From Varroa destructor (lineage: Eukaryota; Arthropoda; Arachnida; Mesostigmata; Varroidae): a stretch of 64,000 nt of DNA. The position numbers were made by a program, and so were the translations under genes. The notes beneath the pieces are model-generated. The model saw only the letters and a list, made by a program, of their open reading frames with translations. It was not told where the DNA came from and made no database searches. Location of the stretch: contig NW_019211454.1 in the NCBI RefSeq assembly GCF_002443255.2, forward strand, positions 13,986,481-14,050,480, read 5' to 3'. Shown in pieces: positions 35,532 through 46,382 of the stretch (the first letter of the stretch is position 1; each line of letters starts with the position of its first letter).

Positions 35532-38500
35532 CTATACCGACAATGGATGTTGAGCACCAATGAAGTTCTCCTGGCAGCTGGAGTATATTTTTTCGCAAGG
35601 CTCTCCTCGTAATCCGTTCATCATAGCTGGCCAGTGAAAGGATACATTGGCTAAATGCGAACGCATGGCATTTAGAAAGCCTGTGTTGAGAAGCGAAAAC
35701 AAAAATGCAACTAATACATTTGCGATCTCCAGTAACGATAATTATTGTGACTAAGGACAGCTATGAGTTATGACAACTTATTAATTAGTAACTAGCAAGC
35801 AGTACCTGTGAGCTAATAATAACTCTATTTTTAAGTTATTCTTTCTGTATTCTATAGGACTAGTTTGAAATACAACAAATTTTGCTATTCTTTAATACCC
35901 TACCAACACTTTTTCGCCCTAAAATCCAGCGATATTTTGCTGGGTATTATATTTTCACAATGTTACTTTTTCAACGCCACTTCTGACAATATATGCGCTG
36001 CGGTTAGACTCATCTCTAATTTCAGTCGCACTAGCGAAGAAAGTAGCGGTCCCTCTGTCGATGCATTTCTTAACAGCTAACTTTTCTATTGATATCTGGG
36101 GATTCAAGAGCGCCGCATGCTAAAACTCAGAACTTAAGGGCACCAAATAATCAACGGTATCTTAATCCTGGCAGCCAAAATGGCGAAAATGTTTTGCTTC
36201 GATGATGCCCCTCTCGGCGCCATCTAAATTGGTGCCGGCTACAATCCGACCTTGTCAAAGGAGCAGATATTTGCTTCTTATACATTCTAAATTCTGCTAG
36301 ATTCCCTTTGTTGCTCAGAAAGCAGTCAGCTATAGAGATTCTGATGTTTTTTATAAACGTCGTGCCTGACGTGCGCAACGATTATGTTACAGGGCGACCA
36401 GCTCAAGATGTGAGAGGTGCTACGGCCAGTTGACTTAGCCTCGGATCGCTGTCTCTTCCCACATCGACGTCTCCTACAATACTTCAGCTATACAGAAGGC
36501 GGATCTTTCAGTAAGTAGGCCAGTGGATCACCTGACTATCTTATAGCTAGAACACTCCCATTCGTGCCTTCACTAGTAGCAGTCAGAGCTCAGATGGACT
36601 CGTGTTTTGACCGAAGGCTCGGTGATAATATATCCATACAGACTGTCGAAGGCGTTCTCAAAATACGAAGTTAATTTCTTATTTAGCTGCCCCTGCTTTT
36701 TGGGGCGTGTTTGAATGGTTTCTTTCAACGCTAAAAACGTTTAATGCAACAGCATGCATTCACACTGTAGAACAACATATTAATGTGTTAAATACGTCGT
36801 AATTATTTACATAATTTTGTGAATGCACCGAGGAAAACGGTTTTAGAATTAGGAATTTTTTTAATTTAAAAAAAGCTAGCTTATGTGAATATCCTATAAG
36901 CTTGTCGTAAAATCATAATAAATGACAAATTTAAATTAATAATATGTCGACAAGACGGCTTTGTCGACTGAATTTTTCGCATGGTGTTTGATTTAGTTCT
37001 GTGATAAAATAAAGAGAGCTTTTTCTTTGTTTGTGAACGCCTCAATGAAGATCTTTTTTTTTACATATAAGTGTTGTCTAACTTACGTGCAACTCGATAA
37101 TTTTGGTTTAATACGTAAGCACCGCATTCACAAGCAGCCTTCGGGCGGCAGCTTCTTCGAACGCGCATTAAACGGAGACCGCTACCCAGGACGTCCCATT
37201 GAAATAGGTTACCGAGGACACTTTCGCTTAAATAACGTCCGGTCATCTGTATGGTTAAATATTGATAATATCGCAATATTGTGTGATTATCTTACACATT
37301 TTTGGAGTTCTTAGTCCTATTCTAAAAAATCATTACTTACTATTTTTCGATATGTGAAGCAAGCCGAATTCTACTATACGCACACGCCTTTCAGACCTGA
37401 TTAATGCGAGTCAAACGCTTCCTTATCACAAATACTTGTAAATTGCTTATTGATTTAATATTTGTTTTGAGAAAAAGAGCACATTAAATGACAATCGTGC
37501 TAAGAAAAGCAAATCGTATAAGGTCGACAACATTTCGGCACTTACTTCGATTGTTTCAGTGGATGGTTCCATCCACTTGAGTAGTCGCAGCCCGTAGTCG
37601 ATAACCAATTCCAGGATATTCGTTAAAACACCACCCACTAGGTTTGGTAGGAAGCTCACCATCTGTGTTGCAATAGCACATGTTCGAAAGAATCACGACA
37701 AAACGATCTTTAGGGACTCAAGAAATTACTCGATTTCGAATTACTGACCAAACAAATTATTCAATACGCCTACAGGAAAAGAAGGAAAAGAACGACATAG
37801 CTAGCATCCACGCAATCAATTTGAATTTTCCAAACGCAAAAACTAGCTTAAATATTTTCCTGATAGCTGATATACGGGATTTGTTTAATGCATTAAAAGT
37901 TTTACCTAGCACATCTGATCTACTTAGCTACTTCTGACAATCGTTCACATACGAATTGCTTGATCAAATTTACAAATCGAAGCATTCCGTGTTACGTACA
38001 TTTTGTATAGATAAGATCCACTGCTTCACCAACAATATGATTTAGTTGAAAATAGAGTGGAAACATGTTAAGCTGAAGAGTATGAACCCCCATTTGTAGG
38101 AATTTTCTAGACGTTGGCGATGAGATACAATATTTATAAGAATCTTCTGTTTTTAAATTCTTTCTTGTTTTAATATGTACGAAATGTTTCGTATACAGAC
38201 ATTTCCATCGGTTTAGAATCTTTGTTATATATACATAAAACAGCTAATATATATCAGAAAATGTTTCGGCTTAACGGGACTTTTCCATGAAACGAAATAA
38301 CGTAGACAGAGACGTGTTATCGAAATGGGTGAACGACCCATCGGAGAGGTGAAAAGAATCAACTGGCGCATATTATTCCTTGACATGGATGGCGCGTCAG
38401 GCTGTTCCTCGATGGCAGGGAGCATATTCTTCTTTTCTGGAAATTCAGCGACTTTTTTTACAACGGTACGAACCCTCTTTCGAGCAAGCAAACAAAAGTT

Positions 38501-39025
38501 CCATTTTCAATTCAATGGCCAATCAAAATAGTCAAACCTAGTTACTTAGCAGCAGCCCTAGCGTCCAGGAACGAAAAAAAAAAAAGAAAATTCTCTACAA
38601 CCGTATTAGCCATGTAGAAGAAACGATCATCCGACCTGTGACTTAGTAGTTATATTTTCATAAAATATCATTAACCATTTTGCAATTGATGCACCACCAG
38701 AAAATCTGAAAAAACACTGGAAAAATATACATACATTCGGCATCGCTTTTGCAAGCACCGTGGGTGAGAAGATAGCCTCCCAGAATTGTTCTCGGAGAGC
38801 CGACAAGACTCCGATGAAGTCTTTGAAATCCTGTGCTAGTGAATTCTCTCGTCCAGACGCTTCTCGCGCTGTTGAGGTCAAACTTGCGGTTTGTAGTCCA
38901 TCAGAGATTTCCAGAGTTTGGCAATACGGGATGCATGCAAACCAGTTTATCGAACATAAAATCACTAACAGAGACGAGAACTTCAACCATAACGGGCTGC
39001 CATGCCGAGAAAATCCACGATACAT
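35532..39025 (-). CDS. Small secreted four-cysteine protein, copy B
   Basis: Four minus-strand exons: 39025-38735, 37662-37546, 37246-37087 and 35680-35532, giving 238 residues. Donors are GTATGT, GTAAGT and GTAAGT, and phases 0, 0, 1 match copy A. Exon 3 is 160 bases in both copies. Exon 1 starts with a hydrophobic signal (LKFSSLLVILCSINWFACI) and both copies end exon 1 in AMP plus one residue. Shared blocks are LPNLVG in exon 2, KAACECGAYVLNQNYRVA in exon 3 and NGLRGEPCEKIYSSCQENF in exon 4, with all four cysteines kept. Exon 2 is 84 bases (28 codons) shorter at its 5' end than in A, and the C-terminal tail is shorter. It is probably secreted and has no named family that I recognise. Confidence 0.72.
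38276..38476 (-). other. Candidate extra exon inside intron 1 of copy B
   Basis: An open 201-base stretch bounded by CGAAAG on the acceptor side and GTTAAG on the donor side. It would be phase 0 at both ends and so could be included without shifting frame. It would encode 67 residues beginning RVRTVVKKVAEFPEKK. Copy A has no counterpart and both splice sites are mediocre, so this is a weak call. Confidence 0.22.
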
Positions 39026-41182
39026 TTTTACAATCGCCTTTTACTTCAAAGTACTGCTCGGCCCGCACAGAATATACAACAATGTTTCAAGCCGCGCCCG
39101 ATGCGTTCTCAGCCGAAGTTCTCTTCTCAAGTTTATCTTGCCAATATTCTACAGTGCTCATGTATTACGGTGCGCGTTCGGTACAAGTGTAACAATGTGT
39201 TAAGAGCACATTGCGCGCACAGCTCGCAGATGGCACCGCCTCAGATTCGTTCGCAGTTTAGATGCTGGCATAAATGTGGGAATTAAAACACGAAACACGA
39301 GAGTTCAACTCTAGGAAAACACATCGAACACATTCGGTATTAAAAAACACATTTTCTGATTCATTAGGCAAACTGTGAAGTTTAACTGGCAAGCAAGTGA
39401 AGAACGGTGCGTTGTTATAGCTTTTTCGTTATCATGTCTAATGCTGTGGTTGTCACCTCAGCTATGTACACATTTGTTATTAATAACGGCAGTAGCTGAA
39501 TGATCAGGATGACAGCGGCTAATCGCAAACGACACTACCATGAATACCAGCTAATACATGGAACCTTATTTTACATCTCCTCTGCCCCAGTCGGCACTGC
39601 CTGTTCTGCATCCACTGACTCGTGTTGTGACCCAGTCGCTGCCGTTTTACTGGCACGTATCTAGATACTAGGCCGTTTCGCTTTACGTGAGAGTGACTAC
39701 CATTGCTCTACGCCAGCAGTCCACTGCCACTGGTGTGAGTACGTTCGCCTTTCTTCTTTAAGCCGGGTTGCTCTGGGATGTTGTTCGAAATGGTGAAGTC
39801 GGCCTGCTTGTACTTGGCACTCGCGGCCGACGCCGGTCAGGGCGATTACCATTGGTTCGTACCGCGCACGAAGTTCTGAAAGTGAGGCTTTGAAGAAGGC
39901 GGCGACAGAAGAAGGGCGAGAGAAAAAATACGATGAACATATCGACTAGTATTACTGCTTAACGAATCCGGCAGTGTACGGGAGAGCGTGAGGAAAAATT
40001 GTAAATTGGTAACTGTTATTTATTAGCGATCTCGTTACAAACAGTGCTAAGAAATAAATGATTATTGCTTTGTTTGTAAATGTGGAAGCCTTTCAGCGGT
40101 TCCATGGGAACATGTTAGTCATAGTACAGTAGAGGCCATGGAATACTGTGCATGCATTTATCTTATTTAATATTTATCTTCACTAAATCATCGAAGCGGC
40201 ATGTAAAAGAATATGTATATATTTTTCGGTGTGTCAAATGGGTTGCGCAAAAGAGAGGAACATAATTTTCATTATGATGCATACAGCATTTAGCTGCGAG
40301 CAAGATTCGGAGAAAAGGATCATCAAAAAAATATCTTACTATTGCAACTAAAACAGATTATATATGGAACAATGAAGTTTATAGGTGGAGCCAAGAAACA
40401 AACGCAATCGACGAAAGGATTGACAAAAGATGGCTGACAAGTACAACGGAGCTCTCTTGCGTTGTTCGTGAACAGCTTCTAGTTCCTGCAAGATTCGATG
40501 CAGTGCACGATGTTTTCATTTGTCTAAAATTAATTCGATAAATGAAAGCAGCTATAGCAAGACGAGATGTGAAGTCGGCTTAAATAGGGCAGCAAAAAGC
40601 GTCTGAAGAAAGGCGTCTTGGCGAAATTATCTTAGATAATAATCTCCCCTTTTGTTTGTAGAGAATCGTTTTTTGTACGAATCAACGTCGTATGACGATT
40701 CGAGTGGCGCAATACCTTTGCATCTGGTCGCATGCCTTGCATGATTTAACTCTATTAATAATAATGAATTGATGAAGCCGACTGAGGAGGCGGAAAAAAT
40801 GATGAATTAATAATGGAGTACAGTGAGGAAGCGGAAAAAAATTCTCTCGAGTAATCATTCTGGTGGAGAAACAATTGTTTCTGGTGGAGTAACAGTTAAT
40901 CGTTAGGCAGCAGAAACATACCTATTAAATGTGAAAGATACCTCAACCAGAAGCAATGAAAGATAACTCAGAAGCAACGCAAAGCAATGAAAGATAACTC
41001 AGAAGCAACGCAAGATAACTCAACCACGCAAGATAACTCAACCAGAAGCAACGATTGACAACGACTCTCGACGTACTGTGCAAAAATAATTTATTCACAA
41101 AAACATGACAAATCGCAAAAAAGCTATTGACAACCTATATTCGCTTTTTATTATCCTGCTTTAAAGTGGTATGAAGAAAAAT
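39026..41182. other. Gap between copy B and HSP70
   Basis: No supported gene. A GC-richer patch at about 39560-39900 holds a 33-codon frame (39778-39879, +) with a hydrophobic start and the end GDYHWFVPRTKF, without other support. Degenerate tandem repeats lie at 40770-40870 and 40948-41055. Confidence 0.5.
40948..41055. repeat. Degenerate tandem repeat
   Basis: Nested copies of AGAAGCAACG/AGAAGCAATG and AAGATAACTCAACC-type units repeat about five times just downstream of the HSP70 3' end. Unit lengths vary, which fits replication slippage. Confidence 0.75.
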
Positions 41183-41187
41183 TTATT
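41182..41187 (-). terminator. AATAAA overlapping the HSP70 stop codon
   Basis: The minus strand reads GAA TAA ATT at the end of the frame, so AATAAA spans the stop. A second AATAAA lies about 90 bases downstream at 41090-41095 and is a more conventional poly(A) signal. Confidence 0.35.
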
Positions 41188-43582
41188 CTATAATTCCGGA
41201 GCTGCTCGGAGTTCCCTCTGTGGTAACAGTTGTTATTCCCGCTTGCTGTAGGTCGTGTTGTGAATCGAATTTGCTTACGACATCCAAATGAACGGGAAAC
41301 TCACGATCACTCGTCTGGGGTTCCTCTACACTGGGTCCGTCAGCATCGCCTATTACCTCATTTGTTCTATCAATTTGATTCACGTCTAATACCGTATGCG
41401 TACAGCATGCACGCAGTAGCAATGGACTCATGGAAGGTTCTGGAAGATCAAATTCATCGTCGTCCGAAAACTCATCTGCACCGTCATTGGCGGCACCGCC
41501 TTCAGGATTTTCACTTTCATCTTGGACAAGCTTTGTCATAATCGGTTTAGCAACGTGCTCAAAGTCTCTTCGATATTCATCATACTCCTCCTTTTCAGTT
41601 GATCGGCTGTGCTCGAGCCATTCGGATACATCAAACAGCTTCTCTTCCAGCAGCTTTCGATCCGTTTCAGGTATCCTATGAGCGTAAGAGCCCCCAAGCA
41701 CTCCCCGTACAGCCGAGCAATAGCTCTTAAGGTCGTTTTTTGCAGCAATACAAGCTTTCCTTTTTCGGTCCTCATTTTTGAACTGAGCGCTTTCTTCTAC
41801 CATACGTTCTATTTCTTCTAATGACAAACGTCCCTTTTCGTTAGTGATGGTAATCTTATTTTCTGTTCCGGTGGACTTGTCGACAGCTGAGACGTTGAGG
41901 ATTCCATCAGCGTCGATATCGAAGGTCACTTCTACTTTGACCATCTCAGCTGGGACAGGCGGAAGGCCAACGAGGTCGAACTCACCCAGCAGATTGTTGT
42001 CTTCGACCATCGCACGTTCCCCCTCAAACACCCTAATATTAACCTCTGTCTGATTGTCGTCACATGTAGTAAATACCTCGGTCCGTCGCGTTGGAATGGA
42101 GGAGTTACGTTTGATAAGCGTCGCCATTTCACCACCATCCACTTCTAGGCCAAGTGATAACGGCACAACATCTAGCAGCAGCATGTCTTTCAAGACGTCC
42201 GAGTGGTCGCCATTGAGAATTGCCGCCTGTACAGCTGCCCCATAAGCGATAGCTTCGTCGGGATTAATAGACCTATTTAACTTCTTACCGCTAAAGAATT
42301 CTTCGAGAAGCTTCTGAACACGAGGAATTCGAGTCGATCCACCCACAACAACGACATCATGAATATCCGTCTTTTTCATGTTTGCATCATTTAGAGCCTT
42401 CTCTACTAATGTGATCGTTTTACCGAACAAGTCGCCACAAAGCTCCTCAAAGCGGGTCCTGGTAATAGCCGAATAGAAGTCGATTCTATCGTGCAGCGAA
42501 TCGAGTTCAATCGATGCCTGTGTCGCCGATGAGAGCGTTCGTTTTGCGCGTTCACAAACCGTACGCAGGCGTCGCATAGCTCGCTTATTTGTAGTAAGAT
42601 CTTTCTGGAATCTTTGCTGGAATTCGTTGACAAAGTGGCTGATCAATCGGCTGTCGAAATCTTCGCCTCCTAAATGAGTATCACCTGCTGTCGACTTGAC
42701 TTCGAAAAGGCCATCTTCGATTGATAGAATCGACACATCGAAAGTGCCTCCACCTAAATCGAAAATTAGCACATTGCATTCCTTCTTAATGTTTCCAGAA
42801 GCGTCTCTATCGAGTCCATACGCGATCGCTGCAGCCGTAGGTTCATTAATGATTCTAAGTACGTTTAGTCCAGCAATGGTTCCAGCATCTTTTGTTGCTT
42901 GCCTCTGTGAATCGTTGAAGTAAGCCGGCACAGTTATAACGGCACTTTCTATCGTGGTCCCCAAATAGGCCTCCGCAATCTCCTTCATCTTCTGGAGTAT
43001 CATGGACGAAATTTGCTCAGGAAAGAAGGTTCTCACCTCGCCCTTATATTGCACTTTGATTAAAAGACGCCCATCCCCGTTGGCAACTTCGAAAGGCCAG
43101 TGCTTCATGTCATGTTGAACTGATGGATCGTCGATTCGTCGGCCAATGAGTCGCTTCGCGTCGAAAACCGTGTTCTCCGGATTCAGGGCTACTTGATTCT
43201 TCGCCGTATCACCAATAATCCTTTCAGCATCCGTAAAGCCAACGTACGATGCCGTTGTTCGGTTTCCGTGCTCGTTAGCGATGATTTCAACCTTGCCATA
43301 GCGGAAAACGGCCACACACGAATAGGTCGTGCCAAGATCTATACCAATCGCTAACCTCTGAGAAAACTTTTTTTCTTCAGGAAGTTGATCTGCTTTAAAG
43401 TCACGTAAAGAGTTGACATCCTTCGCCAATAGTAGAGGGTAAGGCGAAAGCGCCTCTGTGTTAAATGGATTCTTAGCAGCTGGCAAAGGCCGTATGCTTT
43501 GCGCAGACTTCGCAACTGATGACGACAGTTCTTCTGCCGATGGAGGGACTACAGGTGAAGAGATCGTAGCCGGTGAGCCCAT
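41183..43582 (-). CDS. HSP70-family chaperone with N- and C-terminal extensions
   Basis: A single exon of 799 residues starting at the first ATG of the frame, MGSPATISS. All three family signatures are present: [12 protein letters not shown] near 78-89, [12 protein letters not shown] near 273-284 and [13 protein letters not shown] near 411-423. The interdomain linker is [13 protein letters not shown] (468-480, usually DVTPL), followed by a substrate-binding domain and helical lid to about 685. HSP70s bind and release unfolded peptides under ATP control with J-proteins and exchange factors. Three features are odd. A Ser/Pro-rich extension of about 76 residues precedes the ATPase domain. The GGMP region is replaced by an acidic stretch ([11 protein letters not shown] near 703-712). 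The tail of about 90 residues ends GIIE, with neither EEVD nor KDEL. I see no signal peptide, so a cytosolic or nuclear protein is likely, possibly with altered co-chaperone binding. CTTTCTTAG just before the ATG could be a 5' UTR intron acceptor. It is closest to the cytosolic HSC70/HSP70 group. Confidence 0.93.
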   Translation of the reverse strand: MGSPATISSPVVPPSAEELSSSVAKSAQSIRPLPAAKNPFNTEALSPYPLLLAKDVNSLRDFKADQLPEEKKFSQRLAIGIDLGTTYSCVAVFRYGKVEIIANEHGNRTTASYVGFTDAERIIGDTAKNQVALNPENTVFDAKRLIGRRIDDPSVQHDMKHWPFEVANGDGRLLIKVQYKGEVRTFFPEQISSMILQKMKEIAEAYLGTTIESAVITVPAYFNDSQRQATKDAGTIAGLNVLRIINEPTAAAIAYGLDRDASGNIKKECNVLIFDLGGGTFDVSILSIEDGLFEVKSTAGDTHLGGEDFDSRLISHFVNEFQQRFQKDLTTNKRAMRRLRTVCERAKRTLSSATQASIELDSLHDRIDFYSAITRTRFEELCGDLFGKTITLVEKALNDANMKKTDIHDVVVVGGSTRIPRVQKLLEEFFSGKKLNRSINPDEAIAYGAAVQAAILNGDHSDVLKDMLLLDVVPLSLGLEVDGGEMATLIKRNSSIPTRRTEVFTTCDDNQTEVNIRVFEGERAMVEDNNLLGEFDLVGLPPVPAEMVKVEVTFDIDADGILNVSAVDKSTGTENKITITNEKGRLSLEEIERMVEESAQFKNEDRKRKACIAAKNDLKSYCSAVRGVLGGSYAHRIPETDRKLLEEKLFDVSEWLEHSRSTEKEEYDEYRRDFEHVAKPIMTKLVQDESENPEGGAANDGADEFSDDDEFDLPEPSMSPLLLRACCTHTVLDVNQIDRTNEVIGDADGPSVEEPQTSDREFPVHLDVVSKFDSQHDLQQAGITTVTTEGTPSSSGIIE

Positions 43583-45504
43583 TATTAGATCTAAGAAAGG
43601 TAAACGCGTCTGGCAACTCCAATAAACTTGAATGAAATGTATGTGAAATCTTAAAGTGCAGTAAAGCAAGCGCCTCGTTATCCATTCGCTACCGCTGCTG
43701 CAAGCCTATGTCGACAAACCGCTTGGACTCATAATGAGTGAGTGTCACCTATGTATAATGATATCATCCGTGTCAGCTCATTAGCTACATACATGTAATG
43801 ATAAGAGCGATTCTGAAAAAAACGAATGCCTAGAAATTTTTGCTGCGATTGAAACCTTTTAAGGCTAATAACACCGTGGTGCAACTTATATTCGATGACA
43901 CAAACGAAACAATTTCGAATACTACTTTCACTCATTTGCAGGCTAAAATAAACGCGATAAAAAAGCAAAGTGTAAAGGTGCTGCTTTAGATAACTTTGCG
44001 AGCATGCTTTTCGTGCCTTAGGTTCGAAGAAATCAAGAATGTATGACATATCTTAGAACGCCTAAGCCTGCACGAGATTAGTAGGCTGCTTGTCAGACCT
44101 GTTTGCTAAATAGTTTTACGCAACTTAGATTACGGTAACATCACTTTTCATTTATGTGCTATAATATTATATATTATTATAATACAAACAGCTGAACTCC
44201 CATCGTAGGTGTCCAAAATTACCATTTTTCTAGCCAAAAGACTGCTAATAATGATGAGCTGTTATTCCTAAATTTCAATAATTACTATTTTCAATTAACT
44301 CTATGCTTTAAGAAAAAGAAACAATCAGAAAGTTATGATCCATCAAAGAGTACACACTTTTTGGCATATCTGGTAAAATTAACCATAATTTTCTTACTGT
44401 TACACACGACTTGCTCTTGGACCGTATCGGTTATTAGTGTGACTATTGATAATGGAGTGTGGCTTTGATAATGCTGCTGCTCGTCTCATGATCCCGTGAA
44501 TGATAGAAAACTAAAAATATGCTTTACACTTAGTTTTTTTTTTAATAATACGCAAGCGATTTAGACTACGCAACTGATACAGTTATAAAAATCGACTTCG
44601 TACCTTTTAAAGCGGCTGTAATAATCGATCGCCAAAAAAGTACAATATTATATCCTTACGGTCTACAAAACAAAACGTACAGAGGTTTTAATATTAAAAA
44701 TTCCACTTCTTTATAAAGTATGGATATATGAGAAGCTTGAGGCTCAGTGATACAAGACTGTGTGATAAACCGATGTAAAGCGACTGGTTTGAATAATATT
44801 GACTATGCGAGGCAGAGCAACCCTTGTCAGCTTAAATGAATACCTAATCATTCTCGTTCTACTTTAACTGAAAAATGATTAACCGAATAGGCCTTCAATG
44901 CATCCCTTAGTATGCCAATTTCAGAAAGATATTTTTCATCTTTCTGACAAACAATTTATCTTGTAAGTCGTATTCCAGAGAACACCATTTTTCTTTTTCT
45001 GGTAAAATATTTCCTGAGATAGCTATAATCCTCATGAGGTTCAGTGCATTGCCTGTCCCCGAATTTTTTTTCACAATCCCATATAGTAGCTAATGTGACA
45101 AGGATACCCTTTACTCAGTCAATAGATGAACTTGTTGTGTATACATGCGCATGCCAGAAAGCCTAATACTCGCGTGCGCGTACCGTCACCCAGCTGTTTG
45201 AGTCGCCGCTGCACTGAATTAACCAGCCCTTTGCGTACCACAAAAGTAACTTCAACATCCTCCGTACACGAGGTGCCACGCTACGGCATACGAACCGCAT
45301 ATTCCCTAGCTTTAAAGAATCGCGCATTATTCTCTTATACATACCCACCGACATGCAGTATTAAGTATTTCTCTATGATACAAAACCCCGTTTTATTTTT
45401 TACATAAACGGTCTGGGCGTTCTTTATTGACTTAATTGCCAACTTCGCCAGCTTGACTGTTACACGTCGTCGTTCCCTCACGCCGCCGTCGATTAAGGCA
45501 TGAC
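43583..45504. other. Gap between HSP70 and RpS16
   Basis: About 1.9 kb with no supported gene. It should contain the HSP70 promoter and 5' UTR. I looked for arrays of nGAAnnTTCn heat-shock elements in the first 500 bases and did not see a clear one. An RpS16 AATAAA lies at 45428-45423 (-). Confidence 0.5.
45423..45428 (-). terminator. AATAAA polyadenylation signal (RpS16)
   Basis: A canonical hexamer on the minus strand about 80 bases beyond the RpS16 stop codon, a normal distance for a compact ribosomal-protein 3' UTR. Confidence 0.65.
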
Positions 45505-46382
45505 TTAACGGTAAGATTTCTGGTAGCGAGCGCGGGCTCCGGGACCGCCGAATTTCTTCGGCTCACAACGACGGGGATCAGCAACTAGAAGTGTCTTATC
45601 GTACGAGGTGAGTGTGTCCTTGAGCTCTTTCTTCGTCGCCTCGTCGACGTACTTCTGATAGAAGGCTACGATCGCCTTAGACACGCACTGACGCACGGCG
45701 TACAGACGAGACACATCGCCACCACCCTTGACGCGAACACGGATGTCTAACTGTTGGAAGCGATCGCGACCCAAAAGCAAAATCGGCTCCATTAATTTGT
45801 ACCTGTTCACAAAGTTTGAAACGTAACCGAGATCACGCGAAGCCCAAGATCACACAAGTTAGAAATGCAACTCAGGCTATGGGAGAGAAATATTCAAAAA
45901 GGGCAAGTCACAGAAAGCCTGAGGACGTACCGTGTACTTCAGGGTGAATTAAAAGTTTTATAATACACGAGCAATATACGATTCTTGGATCTCAAGTCAT
46001 CCTATTGTATTAATTCCAATAGAAAATGCGCCGAAGCTTCGTCAGAGAAAATCCGTCAGATAAGCTTGACCATATGGGTAGGATGAGGAATAAGAATGAA
46101 AAAAACATGAATAAAAATAGAAAACTATAGATTATCAAAATACTGTTTCATTATCAGCGCTGTCTAGAGAAGTACGTATTGCTCCTCATGGTTGATAAAA
46201 AGAAGAATTTTACAGATTCATTTTGTGAATTCCTACCGAAGAGTCGCGGGCTCGATCATGTCAAGGGGTTTTCCATTAACACGGAGAACCCCATTTCCAG
46301 CTTTGCAGTGCGCAACGGCGATGGCTGTTTTCTTACGGCCAAACACCTGCACCGACTTGCTAGGCTCCTTTGCTGTAGACAT
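45505..46382 (-). CDS. RpS16: 40S ribosomal protein S16 (uS9)
   Basis: Two minus-strand exons: 46382-46237 and 45802-45505, giving 147 residues, one more than human RPS16. The donor is GTAGGA, the acceptor is TTTGTGAACAG, and the split codon gives Arg. Exon 1 encodes [20 protein letters not shown] and continues through [17 protein letters not shown]. Exon 2 carries [35 protein letters not shown] and the invariant C-terminal [17 protein letters not shown] that reaches into the decoding centre. It is a component of the cytosolic small subunit. An out-of-frame ATG lies 9 bases upstream of the chosen start. Either it belongs to the leader or TATAATGTCTAG is an intron acceptor directly before the true ATG, an arrangement common in ribosomal-protein genes. 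Confidence 0.96.

Noticed and set aside
41230..42923. Several plus-strand open frames across the HSP70 gene
   Set aside because: They are antisense shadows created by codon bias of the HSP70 coding strand.
43583..43669. Upstream extension of the HSP70 frame
   Set aside because: The extension begins at a TTG, not ATG, and contains likely splice acceptors close to the real ATG at 43582.
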